Source: Pseudomonas taiwanensis DSM 21245 (GTDB taxonomy: Bacteria; Pseudomonadota; Gammaproteobacteria; Pseudomonadales; Pseudomonadaceae). Taken from it: a stretch of DNA of 64,000 nt. A program made the position numbers and the translations under genes. Of the stretch, positions 1 to 9,024 are shown one piece after another. How positions within the stretch are numbered: position 1 is the stretch's first letter; each line of letters starts with the position of its first letter. Where the stretch lies: positions 1-64,000 of the forward strand of contig NZ_AUEC01000019.1 of assembly GCF_000425785.1 (NCBI RefSeq), in the 5' to 3' direction. The notes beneath the pieces are model-generated. The model was not told where the DNA came from and did no database searches. It saw nothing but the letters and a program-made list of their open reading frames with translations.

Positions 1-309
1 GTGATACGCAAATTGCTGGCATGCAGAAAAGACAATGAGCGCGGAGAGCGTGGTTTGGGCCATCCCTTTGCGGCGTATACGCTCGATCAGCTACCTGGGA
101 AAACGGTGCGGATGAATATTCGAGTGGGCGGTGAAGAGCGTCCGTCTTGGGGGGATACATGGGTGAAGTTTCCAAATGGTTGGAAACGATGTGCAGGGGA
201 TGGGCCTGATGACCTTCAAGGGTACTGCCATGGAAATTACACCGATTTCAGCGAATTTACGATGCCGGATGGTAGACGTTGCACAATTTACCCAGGTTGT
301 GAGGAATGA
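1..309 (+). CDS. Small hypothetical protein, possibly 5'-truncated by the window edge
   Basis: Reading frame of up to 102 residues that begins with GTG at the first base of the window, so the true start may lie outside. I do not recognise the family. The protein is basic at the N-terminus and carries several Cys residues near the C-terminus (positions about 64, 74, 93 and 100) within a Gly/Trp-rich stretch. Only 3 bases separate its TGA from the ATG of the lipase gene, so the two are probably co-transcribed. The DNA here is visibly more AT-rich than most of the window. A role as an accessory or immunity partner of the lipase is possible from position alone, but nothing in the sequence proves it. 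Confidence 0.5.
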   Translation: MIRKLLACRKDNERGERGLGHPFAAYTLDQLPGKTVRMNIRVGGEERPSWGDTWVKFPNGWKRCAGDGPDDLQGYCHGNYTDFSEFTMPDGRRCTIYPGCEE

Positions 310-312
310 TAG

Positions 313-2496
313 ATGGAGCTGAAGACTGATGGTGCTGAGAGGATTTCAGCTTCGCTGAATGATCAAGCGCTAACATGTCCGCATCGCGGTCGTGAAACAA
401 CATTTCAATTGGTGGATGAACAGGGGGCGGGTGAGCCTTATGCGGGCTTGTATTATGAAGCGGTAGACAGTGAAGGGGTTACGTACAGTGGTGCGCTAGA
501 TGTCAAAGGATGCGGCAGGGTGACGAATCATCACGGTGCTATATCGTTGCGGTTCGAGAGCGAATATGTCGGCTCGGAAGAGCTTTATAGCGACCTTCAG
601 CGACGTAAATCCTATCCCTTGAAAATTACTGATCTCCAAGTGCGCGCAGAGAAAACGCAGTACGCAAATGCCGATGGATCCAGAACTTCAAGTAATCCTG
701 CGCAAGCAGCGGCGGACCATTACTATCAGGTAGAAACCAGTGAGCTGGTTCGTTATGCCTGCCATTTACCACCGCTCGTTGACCGTGGTTTTCCACCTCG
801 AACCTCCTTGAATGCCATCATGGGGGAGCATGGAAATAGCGGTATTTGCCTTATGCCGGATGCTTGCACGGTGCTTGAAGTGCGTCCGCTCCGGGCATTG
901 CGACCGCTGCTATCGGCGAACGCCGAGTTCTGTGCGCTGAACTTGTATCAGTTGGCGTTGATGGCGACGCTCAGCTACAACCCATTTGGACAGGACCCGG
1001 ACGAGCACCCCGTGCTGGCTTCTACGGTCAGCTTTCCGTTCATACCCACCAGTGGTAACTGGTTCGGGAGTGCGTTGAACACGTTCAATGAAATCTGGCG
1101 TGTCGACCCAGAGCAATCGGAACCCATGTACCCAATACTCGAAGAGGTGGCCTATTCCAGACGTCTGGAAATCGTGCCGTTTGACCCCGCTCTGTATCCA
1201 GTGAACGACCCAAGCCTGGGAAACGACCAACAAAATCCGGCGCGCTTGCATTTTTTGGATGACAGAGGTCTCAGCGATGCAACGGACACCCAGGCCTTCA
1301 TCACTCACACATCTGAATATGCTCTGATTGCAGTACGCGGAACAAACGAAGCAGCGGACTTTCTTCGGGATGTTGATGCACTCCAAGTGCCCTTCGAGCA
1401 AGGAGAAGGTCGCGTCCATCGTGGTTTTTATGAGTCAGCACTCAAGGCCTTTGATTTCGCGATGTCGTACCTTGATCAGTTCGACTATTCAAAGAATCTC
1501 ATCATCTGCGGCCACAGTCTTGGCGGAGCAGTTGCCTTGATCCTGGCCGAAATGCTGCGCCGCACTTCCAAAGAGTTTGCCATCCAACTCTACACCTACG
1601 GCGCCCCCCGCGCCGGTGACGTCACCTTCACCCGCAACGCTGCCGACCTCATCCACCACCGCATCGTCAACCATGACGACGTCATCCCCAACGCCCCGCT
1701 CCCCTGGATGAACCCGCGCTACGACGTCATGGCCCAAGGCGCCTTGGTGATGCAGATCGATGCCTTGCTTGGCATGAAAATCCTGCGCACAGGCCTGGTC
1801 AACCAGGAGGGCGAACATTACGAACATCACGGCAGCCTGCGCCATTTCATGCCGATCGCGCTGACGCCGCACACATCGTCGGCCATTCTGTGGAGCCCGG
1901 GCTGCGATACCATCACCGATCAGGCCCTGTGCAGTCGCTACCTGCGCAAGGTCGATGGTTTGCCGGAGCTTCGCTCGATCAGTGTTGCGGATCACGCCAT
2001 GACGGCCGGTTACCTACCGGCCTGCTGGGCAGTGTTGCGCCGCCACCAGCAAGCACTGGCCGATCGGGCACCTGCGGTCACCCGACGAGAAATACAGCTG
2101 GTCGAAGAGGCCTTGAAGTCTATCAGCGAACAGTTGGTCAGGCGCCGAGCACGTCTGGCTGGCGGTGACCATTACGCGCGCACCCATGAGCCAAGCCAAA
2201 AGCAGGTGGAGCAGGAGTTGAGCCGTATCAGTGTCACTCGCGAGCGCCTGGCGACCTTGAACCATGCTCCTATCAGTGCAGCCGATATCTATGGCGAGCA
2301 TGCTGGCACACCTCATCTCATGGCCGCATTGGCGCGTTGGCATGCCCATGCGCAGAACGCCCGAACCGAACCGCTTGCCCAGGCACCCGCTGAGTTGGCG
2401 CCCGTCGAGCCCGTGACGCCAGCCATGACCTACAACGACATCCTCGCCTACCTGGATGCCGTGGACGACCCGAATGACCCGCTGAACCTCATATGA
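313..2496 (+). CDS. Class 3 lipase / alpha-beta hydrolase with long N- and C-terminal extensions
   Basis: Predicted 727-residue protein. The central part (about residues 330-480) is a lipase class 3 fold. It has the nucleophile elbow GHSLGG with Ser402, followed by a TYGAPRAGD block and an NHDDVIP segment that carries the likely catalytic Asp. The first ~230 residues form an extra domain of unknown role, and the last ~150 are helical and Gln/Arg-rich, perhaps coiled coil. There is no signal peptide. GAGG upstream of ATG 313 supports the start. Large cytoplasmic lipases of this design are often type VI secretion effectors, but no secretion genes are present here, so that remains inference. Base composition changes inside the gene: the first ~1.2 kb is AT-rich, the rest typical of the chromosome. 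Confidence 0.8.
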   Translation: MELKTDGAERISASLNDQALTCPHRGRETTFQLVDEQGAGEPYAGLYYEAVDSEGVTYSGALDVKGCGRVTNHHGAISLRFESEYVGSEELYSDLQRRKSYPLKITDLQVRAEKTQYANADGSRTSSNPAQAAADHYYQVETSELVRYACHLPPLVDRGFPPRTSLNAIMGEHGNSGICLMPDACTVLEVRPLRALRPLLSANAEFCALNLYQLALMATLSYNPFGQDPDEHPVLASTVSFPFIPTSGNWFGSALNTFNEIWRVDPEQSEPMYPILEEVAYSRRLEIVPFDPALYPVNDPSLGNDQQNPARLHFLDDRGLSDATDTQAFITHTSEYALIAVRGTNEAADFLRDVDALQVPFEQGEGRVHRGFYESALKAFDFAMSYLDQFDYSKNLIICGHSLGGAVALILAEMLRRTSKEFAIQLYTYGAPRAGDVTFTRNAADLIHHRIVNHDDVIPNAPLPWMNPRYDVMAQGALVMQIDALLGMKILRTGLVNQEGEHYEHHGSLRHFMPIALTPHTSSAILWSPGCDTITDQALCSRYLRKVDGLPELRSISVADHAMTAGYLPACWAVLRRHQQALADRAPAVTRREIQLVEEALKSISEQLVRRRARLAGGDHYARTHEPSQKQVEQELSRISVTRERLATLNHAPISAADIYGEHAGTPHLMAALARWHAHAQNARTEPLAQAPAELAPVEPVTPAMTYNDILAYLDAVDDPNDPLNLI

Positions 2497-2530
2497 AAAA
2501 GGGGCACACCCACAAAGGCATGCCCCTTTT
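2497..2530. terminator. Bidirectional rho-independent terminator between lipase and ilvE
   Basis: Perfect 10-bp inverted repeat AAAAGGGGCA (2497-2506) / TGCCCCTTTT (2521-2530) with a 14-base loop. It directly follows the lipase stop codon. T and A tracts at both ends let it serve both convergent genes. Confidence 0.85.
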
Positions 2531-2547
2531 GACTGGCGCGTGGGCTA

Positions 2548-3567
2548 TCAGGCGACCTTGACGATCCAGCCCGCTGGCGCTTCGACGTCACCGCTCTGGA
2601 TGCCGGTCAGCTCGTTGTAGAGCTTCTGGGTAACGGGGCCGACTTTTTCCAGGTCATGGAATACATGCAGCTTGCCGTTGTATTCGATACCACCGATCGG
2701 GGTGATCACGGCAGCGGTACCGCAGGCACCGGCTTCGACGAAGCGGCCGAGATTGTTGATCTCGACATCGCCTTCGACCACGGTCAGGCCCAGGCGCGAT
2801 TGCGCCAGTTCCATCAGCGACAGGCGGGTGATACCCGGCAGTACCGAGGCCGATTTCGGGGTGACGAATTCGTTGTCGGCGGTGATGCCAAAGAAGTTGG
2901 CCGAACCGACTTCCTCGATCTTCGAGTGGGTCAGTGGGTCCAGGTAGATGGCGTCGGCGAAGTGCGCCTTCTTGGCTTCGGCGCCCGGCAGCAGGCTGGC
3001 TGCGTAGTTGCCGCCGACCTTGGCCGCACCGGTGCCTTGCGGGGCTGCGCGGTCGAAGCTGGAAATCTGGAAGTTGTGCGGCTTCATGCCGCCCTTGAAG
3101 TACGAGCCTACCGGGATGGCGAAGATCGAGAAGATGAACTCGGGGGCGGTGCGCACGCCGATGTTGTCACCGGTACCGATCACGAACGGACGCAGGTACA
3201 GGGCACCTTTGCCGTGCGGCGGAACGAACTTCTCGTTGGCCTTGACCACTTGCTTGCAGGCCTCGATGAATACATCGGTCGGCACTTGCGGCATCAGCAG
3301 GCGTGCGCAGCTGCGCTGCATGCGTGCGGCGTTCTGGTCGGGGCGGAACAGGTTGATCGAGCCGTCCTTGCAACGATAGGCCTTCAGGCCTTCGAAGCAC
3401 TGCTGGCCATAGTGCAGGGCGGTGGAGCCTTCACTGATGTGCAGCACATTGTCTTCGGTCAGGGTGCCTTTGTCCCACTCGCCGTTGCGCCACACGGACA
3501 GGTAGCGCTTGTCGGTCTTGATGTAGTCGAAACCCAGCTTGTCCCAGTTAATGCTCTCGTTACTCAT
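2548..3567 (-). CDS. ilvE: Branched-chain amino acid aminotransferase (fold type IV)
   Basis: 339-residue PLP enzyme that interconverts Leu, Ile and Val with their 2-oxo acids, using 2-oxoglutarate/glutamate. The PLP lysine is Lys183 in the AAKVGGNYAA block, and the later EVGSANFFGI segment is typical of branched-chain aminotransferases. Its length fits the longer type II form rather than the ~309-residue E. coli enzyme. I start it at MSNESINW (ATG at 3567, GAGGG a few bases upstream). An in-frame upstream extension to 3633 lacks family similarity. It is a stand-alone gene, convergent with the lipase and sharing its terminator. Confidence 0.93.
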   Translation of the reverse strand: MSNESINWDKLGFDYIKTDKRYLSVWRNGEWDKGTLTEDNVLHISEGSTALHYGQQCFEGLKAYRCKDGSINLFRPDQNAARMQRSCARLLMPQVPTDVFIEACKQVVKANEKFVPPHGKGALYLRPFVIGTGDNIGVRTAPEFIFSIFAIPVGSYFKGGMKPHNFQISSFDRAAPQGTGAAKVGGNYAASLLPGAEAKKAHFADAIYLDPLTHSKIEEVGSANFFGITADNEFVTPKSASVLPGITRLSLMELAQSRLGLTVVEGDVEINNLGRFVEAGACGTAAVITPIGGIEYNGKLHVFHDLEKVGPVTQKLYNELTGIQSGDVEAPAGWIVKVA

Positions 3568-3706
3568 GACACCCTCGATTGTCTTGCAGATGCCCGATCT
3601 ACTCGGGCTGCTGTGATATGCGCACCTCGCCACGATAATACATCCGTCGCGGATCGGGAACGGCCAGTCACGAATTGGCTGCCGCTCACGTCAATCGGCC
3701 TGCCTG

Positions 3707-4066
3707 TCAGCGCTCCTGCAGGCGTCGGTTCCAGTCACCACCATGGCGGCGGGCGCAGGCCTCTTCGCTGTCGAAACGCACGTGCCAGGCCACATGGTCC
3801 AGACGAATGCTGGCTTCGTCGAGCGCCTGGGCTGTCAGTGCCAGCATACGCGCCTTCTGAGGGCTGCCCAGGGCTGCGTCCTTGTCCGCTTCGCGGTCGA
3901 ATACCCAGGTAATACGCAGGCTGCCGGGGAATGCATCGGGATCCAGGCGATGGGTGAGCCAGGCGAAACCGACAATTTCGGCCTTGGCGGTTTCACAGGC
4001 TTCGGTCAGGCAGGCGATCAGTTCGCGCTCCATACGCGCCAGTTCACGTTTGTTCAGGGCTTTCAC
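3707..4066 (-). CDS. Conserved hypothetical protein, 119 aa
   Basis: Starts with GTG at 4066 behind a clear AGGAGG. The product is soluble, without signal peptide or membrane segments, and has a helical N-terminus followed by alternating strands (ITWVFDRE, WHVRFDSEE). I do not recognise a characterised family; I believe similar small proteins occur in other Pseudomonas. It lies upstream of ilvE on the same strand, with a 139-base gap, and is divergent from the LysR gene at 4195. No function is assigned. Confidence 0.7.
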   Translation of the reverse strand: MKALNKRELARMERELIACLTEACETAKAEIVGFAWLTHRLDPDAFPGSLRITWVFDREADKDAALGSPQKARMLALTAQALDEASIRLDHVAWHVRFDSEEACARRHGGDWNRRLQER

Positions 4067-4194
4067 CAGGCCTCCTGGCGGCAGTGTGTGGAAAAAACCG
4101 TCACTTTAGCGCAGTTAATGTCGAGGTTGGTTTTTGCACGGGCGGGGCAGGCGTGATAGAACGCAGGGGTGCCATTCAGAAGTTGAATACCCAG

Positions 4195-5076
4195 ATGTCC
4201 ATCAGCGCTAAATCGAATAGAGCCCTCTTCGACCTCGACTTGCTCCGAGCCATTGTCGTGGTGGCCGACTGCGGCAGCTTCACCACGGCCGCGGCACGCT
4301 TGCACTCGACACAGTCGACCATCAGCCAGAAGGTTCGCCGCCTGGAAGAAATGGTTGGCCACCGCCTGCTGGTGCGTGGCAATCGCGACGTGCTGCCCAC
4401 CGATGCCGGTCAGACCCTGCTCGGTTATGCCCGCCACATGCTGGCGTTGAACGACCAGATGCTCGAAGCCTTGGCCGGTGCCATGGTCGGCGTGACCGTA
4501 CGCCTTGGCGTGCCGGAGGACTTCGTCGGCGGACGCACCACCCATGCGTTGTCGGCGTTCAGTCGCCAGCACCCGCAGGTCAAGCTGGAGGTCACCAGTG
4601 GGCTGTGTCGCGACCTCAGCCAGTCCTATGACAACGGTGAACTGGACTTGGTGTTGCTCAAGCAGCGGCGCAACAGCCGCGAAGGGGTGGCGTGCTGGCC
4701 GGAGCGGTTGCAGTGGATCGACAGCGTGCGCCTGCCATCGTTCGAGCTCGACCCGGTACCCTTGGTCACGTTTCCTCCGCGCGGGCTGTATCGCGATGAC
4801 ATGATCAGCGCCATCGAGGGCATGGGGCGGCGCTGGCGCATCAGCTTCACGAGTTCGAGCCTGAGCGGGATCCAGGCCGCGGTGGCCGATGGGATGGGCA
4901 TCAGCCTGCTGCCACCACGGGCCGCGACCGGTGAGCATCGCACCCTCGGGCTGGCGCAAGGGCTGCCGGAGGTGGACAGTTATGAAATCGTGATCCTGCA
5001 TCGCCCGACAGCAGATGTGATGGTCAAGGCGCTGGCGGATGTGCTCAAGCAAATGCTGGCTGTGGACGGGATCTGA
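4195..5076 (+). CDS. LysR-type transcriptional regulator
   Basis: 293 residues from ATG 4195. The N-terminal winged helix-turn-helix is clear: LLRAIVVVADCGSFTTAAAR, then STISQKVRRLEEMVGHRLL. The rest is the periplasmic-binding-protein-like effector domain. The in-frame extension back to 4084 is rejected because the HTH begins only ~13 residues after the chosen Met, as is normal for the family. It is divergent from the small gene at 3707-4066, which is the only obvious neighbour target. The effector is unknown. Confidence 0.85.
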   Translation: MSISAKSNRALFDLDLLRAIVVVADCGSFTTAAARLHSTQSTISQKVRRLEEMVGHRLLVRGNRDVLPTDAGQTLLGYARHMLALNDQMLEALAGAMVGVTVRLGVPEDFVGGRTTHALSAFSRQHPQVKLEVTSGLCRDLSQSYDNGELDLVLLKQRRNSREGVACWPERLQWIDSVRLPSFELDPVPLVTFPPRGLYRDDMISAIEGMGRRWRISFTSSSLSGIQAAVADGMGISLLPPRAATGEHRTLGLAQGLPEVDSYEIVILHRPTADVMVKALADVLKQMLAVDGI

Positions 5077-5136
5077 CAGCCCCCCCCTTGCCGTGCGGCG
5101 GACGTTGCGCGGCTGCCGCGATCCGCGCTCGCGCGA

Positions 5137-5823
5137 TCAATGCACGGTCTTGCGCTGCCTGACACACCCCGCAGCTTGCACCGTCAGTTCATCCAGCCAT
5201 TCATCACGCTGCTGTTCAGCGTCGATCATGGCGTCCTCGCCTTGCTGGTTGAGCAGGTAGGTATGGATCTGGTGCACTTCCGTGGTCTGGTAGATCGGCG
5301 CGATATCCAGTCGGCCAATCAGCGCGCCGCTGGCGTGACCGGTGCTGCTCATCAATACCTGCGGCCCATTGGCGGCCACCACTTGCATTCCCATGCTTTC
5401 GAACCACGGTACCTGGCCGGCGAAGGCGTTGAGCTCGACGCAGGCGTAGCGCGTCTTGAGGTCCGTCAGCAGGGCACGGGCGATGCCCTGGCGGCGGTGG
5501 CTTGGCCGTACCGCAAGAAAGGTCAGCGCGCAGGCCTGGTCGTTGTCCTGGGCCGGTAACGCCAGGGCGAACCCGAGCAGTTGGTCCGGTGCATCGGCGT
5601 CCAGGGCGAGGGTCAGTGTCACCCGCAGCCCACGCGTGCCGTCCAGGGCCTGGAGATACTGGTGTACCTCCATGCCAACGCCGTACTGATACAACGGGTA
5701 CAGCGGATTCTCGACGCGGATGGCGACGCTGCTCAGGTCGCCGACGTTTTCGATCACCAGTTGGCGAATCTGGTTCTGGAAGGACTCGGGCGGCACGCTG
5801 TCGAGGCGGCTCAGGATGAACAT
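5137..5823 (-). CDS. GNAT-family N-acetyltransferase with C-terminal extension
   Basis: 228 residues from ATG 5823. The acetyl-CoA binding motif A is visible as FLAVRPSHRRQGIARALL (about residues 118-135), preceded by a beta-strand-rich region in which LLGFALALPAQ is typical of GNAT strand 4. After the ~160-residue GNAT core is a ~60-residue charged tail with a Gln/Glu-rich helix. The substrate cannot be read from sequence. It stands alone between two genes of other function; no terminator is obvious. Confidence 0.82.
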   Translation of the reverse strand: MFILSRLDSVPPESFQNQIRQLVIENVGDLSSVAIRVENPLYPLYQYGVGMEVHQYLQALDGTRGLRVTLTLALDADAPDQLLGFALALPAQDNDQACALTFLAVRPSHRRQGIARALLTDLKTRYACVELNAFAGQVPWFESMGMQVVAANGPQVLMSSTGHASGALIGRLDIAPIYQTTEVHQIHTYLLNQQGEDAMIDAEQQRDEWLDELTVQAAGCVRQRKTVH

Positions 5824-5908
5824 CGGTGGACGGGCTCCGGCTGGCAAGGGCTTAGGCTGCGCCACGCTGGCGCAGGACCCACAGTCTACCCGTTTTTGCC
5901 GAGCAGGC

Positions 5909-6844
5909 TCAGGCCCGCAGCGCCGCCAGCATCAGGTCCAGGTTCTGCACGGCCGCGCCCGATGCACCTTTGCCCAGGTTGTCGAACACCGCCGTCAGCA
6001 GCACCTGGCCATGCGCGGGGTTGGCATACAGCGCCAGTCGCAGGTCGTTGCTGTCGTTCAGGGCTTCAGGGTCGAGCGCTGCCGCTGGCCCGTGCTGGTG
6101 CAGTGGCATCACCTGGACATGGCGCGCGCCCTGGTAATGCTGCTCCAGGCAGGCCTGCAGCTGTTCGGCGCGGACGTTGCCTGGCAGCAGGCGCAACTGC
6201 ACGGCAATGCTCAGCACGATGCCCTGGCGATAGGCGCCATAACCTGGCAGGAACATCGGCCGTTGCGACAGCCCGGCATGTTGCTGGATCTCCGGCACGT
6301 GTTTGTGCGCCAGTTCCAGTCCATAGAGTTGCAGGGCAGGGGGGCTGTCTGCTGACGCCTGTTCGTAGCGCTCGACCGCTGATCGGCCACCGCCGGAGTA
6401 CCCGGAAATGGCATGAATGCTCAGGGGGTAGTCGGCTGGTAGTAGCCCGGCCTTGATCAGCGGGCGCAACAGGGCGATGGCGCCGGTGGGGTAGCAGCCA
6501 GGGTTACTGACGCGTTTGGCTTGGGCGATGCGCTCGGCCTGCTGCTCATCCAGCTCTGGCAAACCATAGACCCAGCCGGGGGTTGTGCGGTGGGCGGAGC
6601 TGGCGTCGATCACGCGTACGGCCGGGTTGCGCAGCGCTGCAACGGCTTCGCGGGCGGCGTCGTCGGGCAGGCAGAGCAGGGCGATGTCGGCATTGTTGAT
6701 GGCCTCTGCGCGGCGTTGTGGGTGCTTTCGGTCAGCCTCGGGGAGGGTAATCAGGCGCAGGTCGTCGCGGCCTTGCAAGCGGGCGTGAATGTGCAGGCCA
6801 GTGGTGCCTTGGTCGCCGTCGATGAAGACAAGTGGCGTGTGCAT
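5909..6844 (-). CDS. argC: N-acetyl-gamma-glutamyl-phosphate reductase, short type 2 form
   Basis: 311-residue cytoplasmic NADP-dependent reductase of arginine biosynthesis, converting N-acetylglutamyl phosphate to the semialdehyde. The N-terminal dinucleotide loop is [10 protein letters not shown], and the catalytic Cys117 lies in [10 protein letters not shown]. Its length matches the ~310-residue type 2 enzymes, not the ~345-residue type 1 form. Pseudomonas genomes usually carry a second, longer argC elsewhere, so this is probably the additional copy. It is divergent from a LysR gene, and the ~100-base space between them contains a LysR-type inverted repeat, which suggests regulation by that LysR. 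Confidence 0.9.
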   Translation of the reverse strand: MHTPLVFIDGDQGTTGLHIHARLQGRDDLRLITLPEADRKHPQRRAEAINNADIALLCLPDDAAREAVAALRNPAVRVIDASSAHRTTPGWVYGLPELDEQQAERIAQAKRVSNPGCYPTGAIALLRPLIKAGLLPADYPLSIHAISGYSGGGRSAVERYEQASADSPPALQLYGLELAHKHVPEIQQHAGLSQRPMFLPGYGAYRQGIVLSIAVQLRLLPGNVRAEQLQACLEQHYQGARHVQVMPLHQHGPAAALDPEALNDSNDLRLALYANPAHGQVLLTAVFDNLGKGASGAAVQNLDLMLAALRA

Positions 6845-6906
6845 GGTCGAGTTCCGGTGGCGGAGGGATGGCCTATGCTCGCGCGTCGCTGGACTAAAGA
6901 AAATTT

Positions 6907-6928
6907 GAATATCATGATGCTTGTATTC
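6907..6928. promoter_or_regulatory. Candidate LysR binding site between argC and LysR
   Basis: Inverted repeat GAATA (6907-6911) / TATTC (6924-6928) with a 12-base spacer, in an AT-rich patch of an otherwise GC-rich divergent promoter region. It is the size and form of a LysR box (T-N11-A type). The role is inferred from position. Confidence 0.45.
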
Positions 6929-6948
6929 ATAAATTCTGAATTAACACC

Positions 6949-7830
6949 ATGCGAGAAATCAGCCTGGATCGCCTTCGTACCTTGGTGGTGATCGCCGATA
7001 TGGGGTCGTTCGCCGAAGCGGCCCGACAGCTCAACCTGGCGCCTGCGACCATCAGTCTCCATGTAGCGGAACTGGAGGCACGGGTCGGGGCTGCGCTGCT
7101 GCTGCGCAACCGCAGCCAGGTTCGGCCTACCGCCCTCGGCGAAACCCTGCTGGTGCGTGCCCGCCGCCTGCTGGCCGATGCCGACCTGGCGCTGGACGAG
7201 GTGCGCCGGCAGGTCGAGGGCCTGACGGGGCGCGTGCGACTGGGAGCCTCGACCGGCGCCATCGCCCACCTGCTGCCCCAGGCATTGGAGCACCTGCGCC
7301 AGACGCATCCAGGGGTCGATATGCAGGTACAGGTGCTGACCTCCCAGGCTTCGCTGACACGGCTGCGTGACGGCACGCTGGATATTGGCCTGGTGGCATT
7401 GCCGCAGGTGGCGGGCAAAGGGCTGAGGGTCACACCCTGGCGGCGTGACCCGATCATGGCCTTCGTGCCCAGTGACTGGCAGCCTCCGGCCAAGGTGACA
7501 CCAGCCTGGCTGGGGCAGCGCGCATTGATCCTCAATGACAACAGCACCCAGCTGTCACGGGTGACCGCCGAGTGGTTCGCGGCGGCCGGGTTGTACCCGG
7601 TACCGCGCATCGAACTGAACTACAACGATGCGATCAAGAGCCTGGTGGGCGCGGGGTATGGCGCGACATTGCTGCCTCAGGAGGGCGCAGCGGCAGAGTT
7701 CGACCCCAGGGTTGCCCGGCGCCCGTTGCGACCGGGGTTGTGGCGGCAGTTGGGTATTGCCTGCCGGGAAGGGGAGCACGACCGGGCCACGGGGTATGTG
7801 CTGGAGGCGTTGGAGCGGTTGCGGCAGTAG
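6949..7830 (+). CDS. LysR-type transcriptional regulator, divergent from argC
   Basis: 293 residues. The HTH is near the N-terminus (LDRLRTLVVIADMGSFAEAAR, then ATISLHVAELEARVG) and the effector domain spans about 90-290. It is divergently transcribed from argC, and the palindrome at 6907-6928 lies between the two starts, the classical arrangement for a LysR protein that controls its neighbour and itself. The inducer is unknown. ATG 6949 gives the usual distance to the HTH. Confidence 0.86.
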   Translation: MREISLDRLRTLVVIADMGSFAEAARQLNLAPATISLHVAELEARVGAALLLRNRSQVRPTALGETLLVRARRLLADADLALDEVRRQVEGLTGRVRLGASTGAIAHLLPQALEHLRQTHPGVDMQVQVLTSQASLTRLRDGTLDIGLVALPQVAGKGLRVTPWRRDPIMAFVPSDWQPPAKVTPAWLGQRALILNDNSTQLSRVTAEWFAAAGLYPVPRIELNYNDAIKSLVGAGYGATLLPQEGAAAEFDPRVARRPLRPGLWRQLGIACREGEHDRATGYVLEALERLRQ

Positions 7831-7983
7831 ACTGGCTCATTGCCGATGTGCTTGAAGAGGCCCGATACTCACTCCGCTGGCGGCTGGGTTTCGGTGACCG
7901 GGCGACTGAAGGCGCCATTGCGGACTTGAAAAAAGGTCCGCAGGCCATTTCAATCGATACTTCATGTAATCAATAGAGTCGCC

Positions 7984-8934
7984 ATGACCCGCCATTTCGA
8001 TGACCTGCAACTGGGTAGCCTGGAGCTGTTCTGCCTTGCCGCCGACACCGGTAGTTTCACGGCGGCCGCTAACGAGGCCGGCGTTACCCCAGCAGCGGTG
8101 AGTCGCAGCGTGGCCCGCCTGGAGGAGCGTCTGGGGGTGCGGTTGTTCGTGCGTACCACCCGCCATATGCGCCTGTCTGAGGCCGGCCTGGCGTATTACC
8201 AGCAATGCCGCCAGGCACTGGGGCAGCTGGTCGAGGCCGAGCGCCAGGTCGCCGGTGGGCAGCTCGAGCCCAGTGGCCGGCTGCGCATCAGCGCCCCGAC
8301 ACCCTATGCCCATCACCGTCTGCTGCCGCTGCTGCCGCGCTTTCGTGAGCTGTACCCGCAGGTGCAAATCGATGTGCACGTCAGCAATCGCAATGTCGAT
8401 TTCGCCGACGAGCCGTTCGATCTCGCCATTCGCGGTCGTGAGCCCGCGGATTCGCGGCTGGTGGCAAGGCGGCTGGAAGATGCCGAGCTGGTGGTGGTGG
8501 CAACGCCCGGCTACTTGGCACGGGCCGGCGTGCCACAGGTGCCCGAAGACCTGCTGCGGCATGAATGCATCCAGTTCGAGCTCCCCAGCAGCGGCCGCCG
8601 TCCGCCCTGGAGCTTTCGCCAGGACGGTCGGCAGCTGGAGCTGGAGACCCACGGATCGTTCACCTGCCAGGGCGACTTCCTGGCCACCGCCACGCTGGTA
8701 CGCCATGGCGCGGGCTTGATGCAGGCCTATCGCTTCACGGTACAGGATGCTCTGGAGCGTGGCGAGCTGGTGGAAGTGTTGCGTGATTTTGGCGGCACTT
8801 CACGGCCGTTCATGTTGATCTACCCGCAGGCGCGGCACATGCCCTTGCGGGTGCGGGTGCTGATCGACTTTCTGTTCAGCGGTGCAAGCCTGGGGCAGGC
8901 CCGCACTGTGGCAGGGCTGCCCACACGCCCTTAG
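7984..8934 (+). CDS. LysR-type transcriptional regulator whose stop codon lies in a repeat
   Basis: 316 residues. The HTH at about residues 11-68 contains AAVSRSVARLEERLGVRLF, followed by the RTTRHMRLSEAG wing typical of the CrgA/DmlR-like LysR branch. The effector domain (about 95-300) has the IRGREPADSRLVARRL segment common in that group. The stop TAG (8932-8934) is the first three bases of the 93-bp palindromic repeat, so the original C-terminus may have been longer or shorter. The 153-base upstream region has a 7-bp stem (TGCGGAC 7919-7925 / GTCCGCA 7936-7942). No target gene is adjacent. Confidence 0.85.
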   Translation: MTRHFDDLQLGSLELFCLAADTGSFTAAANEAGVTPAAVSRSVARLEERLGVRLFVRTTRHMRLSEAGLAYYQQCRQALGQLVEAERQVAGGQLEPSGRLRISAPTPYAHHRLLPLLPRFRELYPQVQIDVHVSNRNVDFADEPFDLAIRGREPADSRLVARRLEDAELVVVATPGYLARAGVPQVPEDLLRHECIQFELPSSGRRPPWSFRQDGRQLELETHGSFTCQGDFLATATLVRHGAGLMQAYRFTVQDALERGELVEVLRDFGGTSRPFMLIYPQARHMPLRVRVLIDFLFSGASLGQARTVAGLPTRP

Positions 8935-9024
8935 GCTGTGTACGAAAAGCCTTGATACTCGGTGATGCTGCGTTGAAAACAGCCTTGCCTGACCTTCGTC
9001 CCAAGCCTTTTCCCACAGCCCCTA
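8932..9024. repeat. MITE-like palindromic repeat, short copy with internal deletion
   Basis: 93-bp element with imperfect terminal inverted repeats. The left end is TAGGCTGTGTACGAAAAG; the right end, read on the opposite strand, is TAGGGGCTGTGGGAAAAG. It matches the 145-bp copy at 10393-10537 along both arms (CTTGATACTCGGTGA, GCTGCGTTGAAAACAGCC, TTGCCTGACCTTCGTC) but lacks 52 central bases. Its left TAG is the stop of the LysR gene, and its right CTA is the stop of the convergent SH3-domain gene. No transposase is encoded; it would have to move in trans or be a relic. Confidence 0.75.

Noticed and set aside
1..2496. Lipase and small ORF as a type VI effector/immunity pair
   Set aside because: No VgrG, PAAR, Hcp or other secretion gene is in the window; domain size alone is not enough to claim it.
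2656..3912. 418-codon open frame on the plus strand across ilvE and the next gene
   Set aside because: It is antisense to ilvE, which has clear active-site motifs, and the product is a low-complexity GC-driven shadow without a ribosome site.
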